Notes under the pieces: generated by a model
Database searches by the model: none
What the model saw: the letters and a program-made list of their open reading frames with translations, nothing else
Told to the model about the DNA's origin: nothing
Position numbers and translations under genes: made by a program
Part shown: positions 63,702 through 64,000 of the stretch, in pieces
How positions within the stretch are numbered: position 1 is the stretch's first letter
Layout of the letters: the number at the start of each line of letters is the position of its first letter
Assembly (NCBI GenBank): GCA_963718145.1
Contig: CAVQYJ010000020.1
Location: 744,001-808,000, forward strand
Reading direction: 5' to 3'
From: UBA7672 sp963718145
Lineage (GTDB): Bacteria; Pseudomonadota; Alphaproteobacteria; Caulobacterales; Hyphomonadaceae
Length of the DNA stretch: 64,000 nt

Positions 63702-64000
63702 ATGGACCGCGTGCACCTGAAGACGGGCGAGTCCCTGGCTGTGCTGGCGCCGGGCGTCGGCGGAGGCATAGCGCGGCTTGCGCTGGGCGGACGTGAGATT
63801 CTTCGACAGGCCCCAGAACCGGAAACCAGCGCCAGTGATCCGCTGCAGCTTGGTGAGTTTCGGATGGCGCCGTGGGTGAACCGCATCGCCAACGGGCGTT
63901 TCGCTTGGGAGGGGCGTGAGGTCAGTGTTGCAGGCGGGCCCGGCGGGGACCCGCAGGGCCTTCACGGCATATCCTGGCGACATGCCTTGGTCCGTGCTCC
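63702..64000 (+). CDS. galM: aldose 1-epimerase (partial, runs off the right edge)
   Basis: The first 99 codons of a GalM-like mutarotase: MDRVHLKTGESLAVLAPGVG at the start, GEFRMAPWVNRIANGRFAWE (the family reads P-x-x-N-R-I-x-x-G-x-F), then PQGLHGISWRHALVRA with the first catalytic-type histidine (L-H-G). It interconverts alpha and beta galactose before phosphorylation. Divergent from the alpha-galactosidase gene. The end is outside the window. Confidence 0.88.
   Translation, partial: MDRVHLKTGESLAVLAPGVGGGIARLALGGREILRQAPEPETSASDPLQLGEFRMAPWVNRIANGRFAWEGREVSVAGGPGGDPQGLHGISWRHALVRA

Overview
The window is high-GC proteobacterial DNA, most like an alphaproteobacterium, possibly of the Caulobacterales/Hyphomonadaceae type. 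This rests on gene content and codon use only. Evidence includes Wzm/Wzt O-polysaccharide export, an hldE heptose gene, a tuberculosis-type NAD synthase, DUF4386 and AGE-family genes, and tRNA genes that encode their own CCA ends. No rRNA, CRISPR array or replication origin was seen.

Layout. 1-3.6 kb: a DUF4238 gene cut by the window edge, a small membrane protein, tRNA-Val(GAC), and a large exported redox protein joining a thioredoxin-like fold, a c-type haem, a PHM-like two-copper monooxygenase module and two EF-hands. 4.1-18.5 kb: a surface-polysaccharide cluster with an acyltransferase, a deacetylase, glycosyltransferases of families 2, 8, 8 and 4, the Wzm/Wzt exporter, two DegT aminotransferases, an epimerase and a WbpB/WbpD/WbpE-like set for a diacetamido-uronic acid. 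18.6-21.7 kb: a TraB/GumN lipoprotein and a membrane-anchored NodB-type deacetylase.

21.86-33.67 kb: an integrative element of about 11.8 kb inserted in tRNA-Arg(CCG). It has a tyrosine integrase, an AlpA-like excisionase, a DUF3987 ATPase, many small genes, a decayed IS66 copy and a right-end pair encoding a nuclease-like and a HEPN-like protein. The original 3' part of the tRNA lies at the far (left) end, and the living tRNA now uses a 3' part supplied by the element. Single-base frameshifts are far denser here than in the flanking chromosome.

33.8-40.1 kb: nadE, an LhgO-like oxidase, and a compact unstudied operon (unknown protein, GNAT, isochorismatase-fold pseudoenzyme, 70-residue protein, XRE regulator) facing a LysR gene. 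41.1-50.1 kb: nucleotide-sugar and envelope genes (AGE epimerase, GtrA, UXS, UDP-glucose dehydrogenase, ManC, a DprE1/DprE2-like pair, HldE). 50.4-57.2 kb: a response regulator, an APC amino-acid transporter, a HAD hydrolase, small exported proteins, pterin-4a-carbinolamine dehydratase, tRNA-Ala(CGC), a DUF4386 protein and a Crp/Fnr regulator. 57.3-64 kb: galactoside use (galT, galK, GH42 beta-galactosidase, GH36 alpha-galactosidase, galM).

How they fit together. The two sugar regions supply precursors (UDP-GlcA, UDP-Xyl, GDP-Man, ADP-heptose, probably a diacetamido-uronate) and the transferases and exporter for an O-polysaccharide. The gal genes cut alpha- and beta-galactosides and feed galactose through the Leloir pathway. 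Several genes need one single-base indel to read through, so some breaks may be sequencing errors. Their clustering inside the island argues that most of those are real decay.
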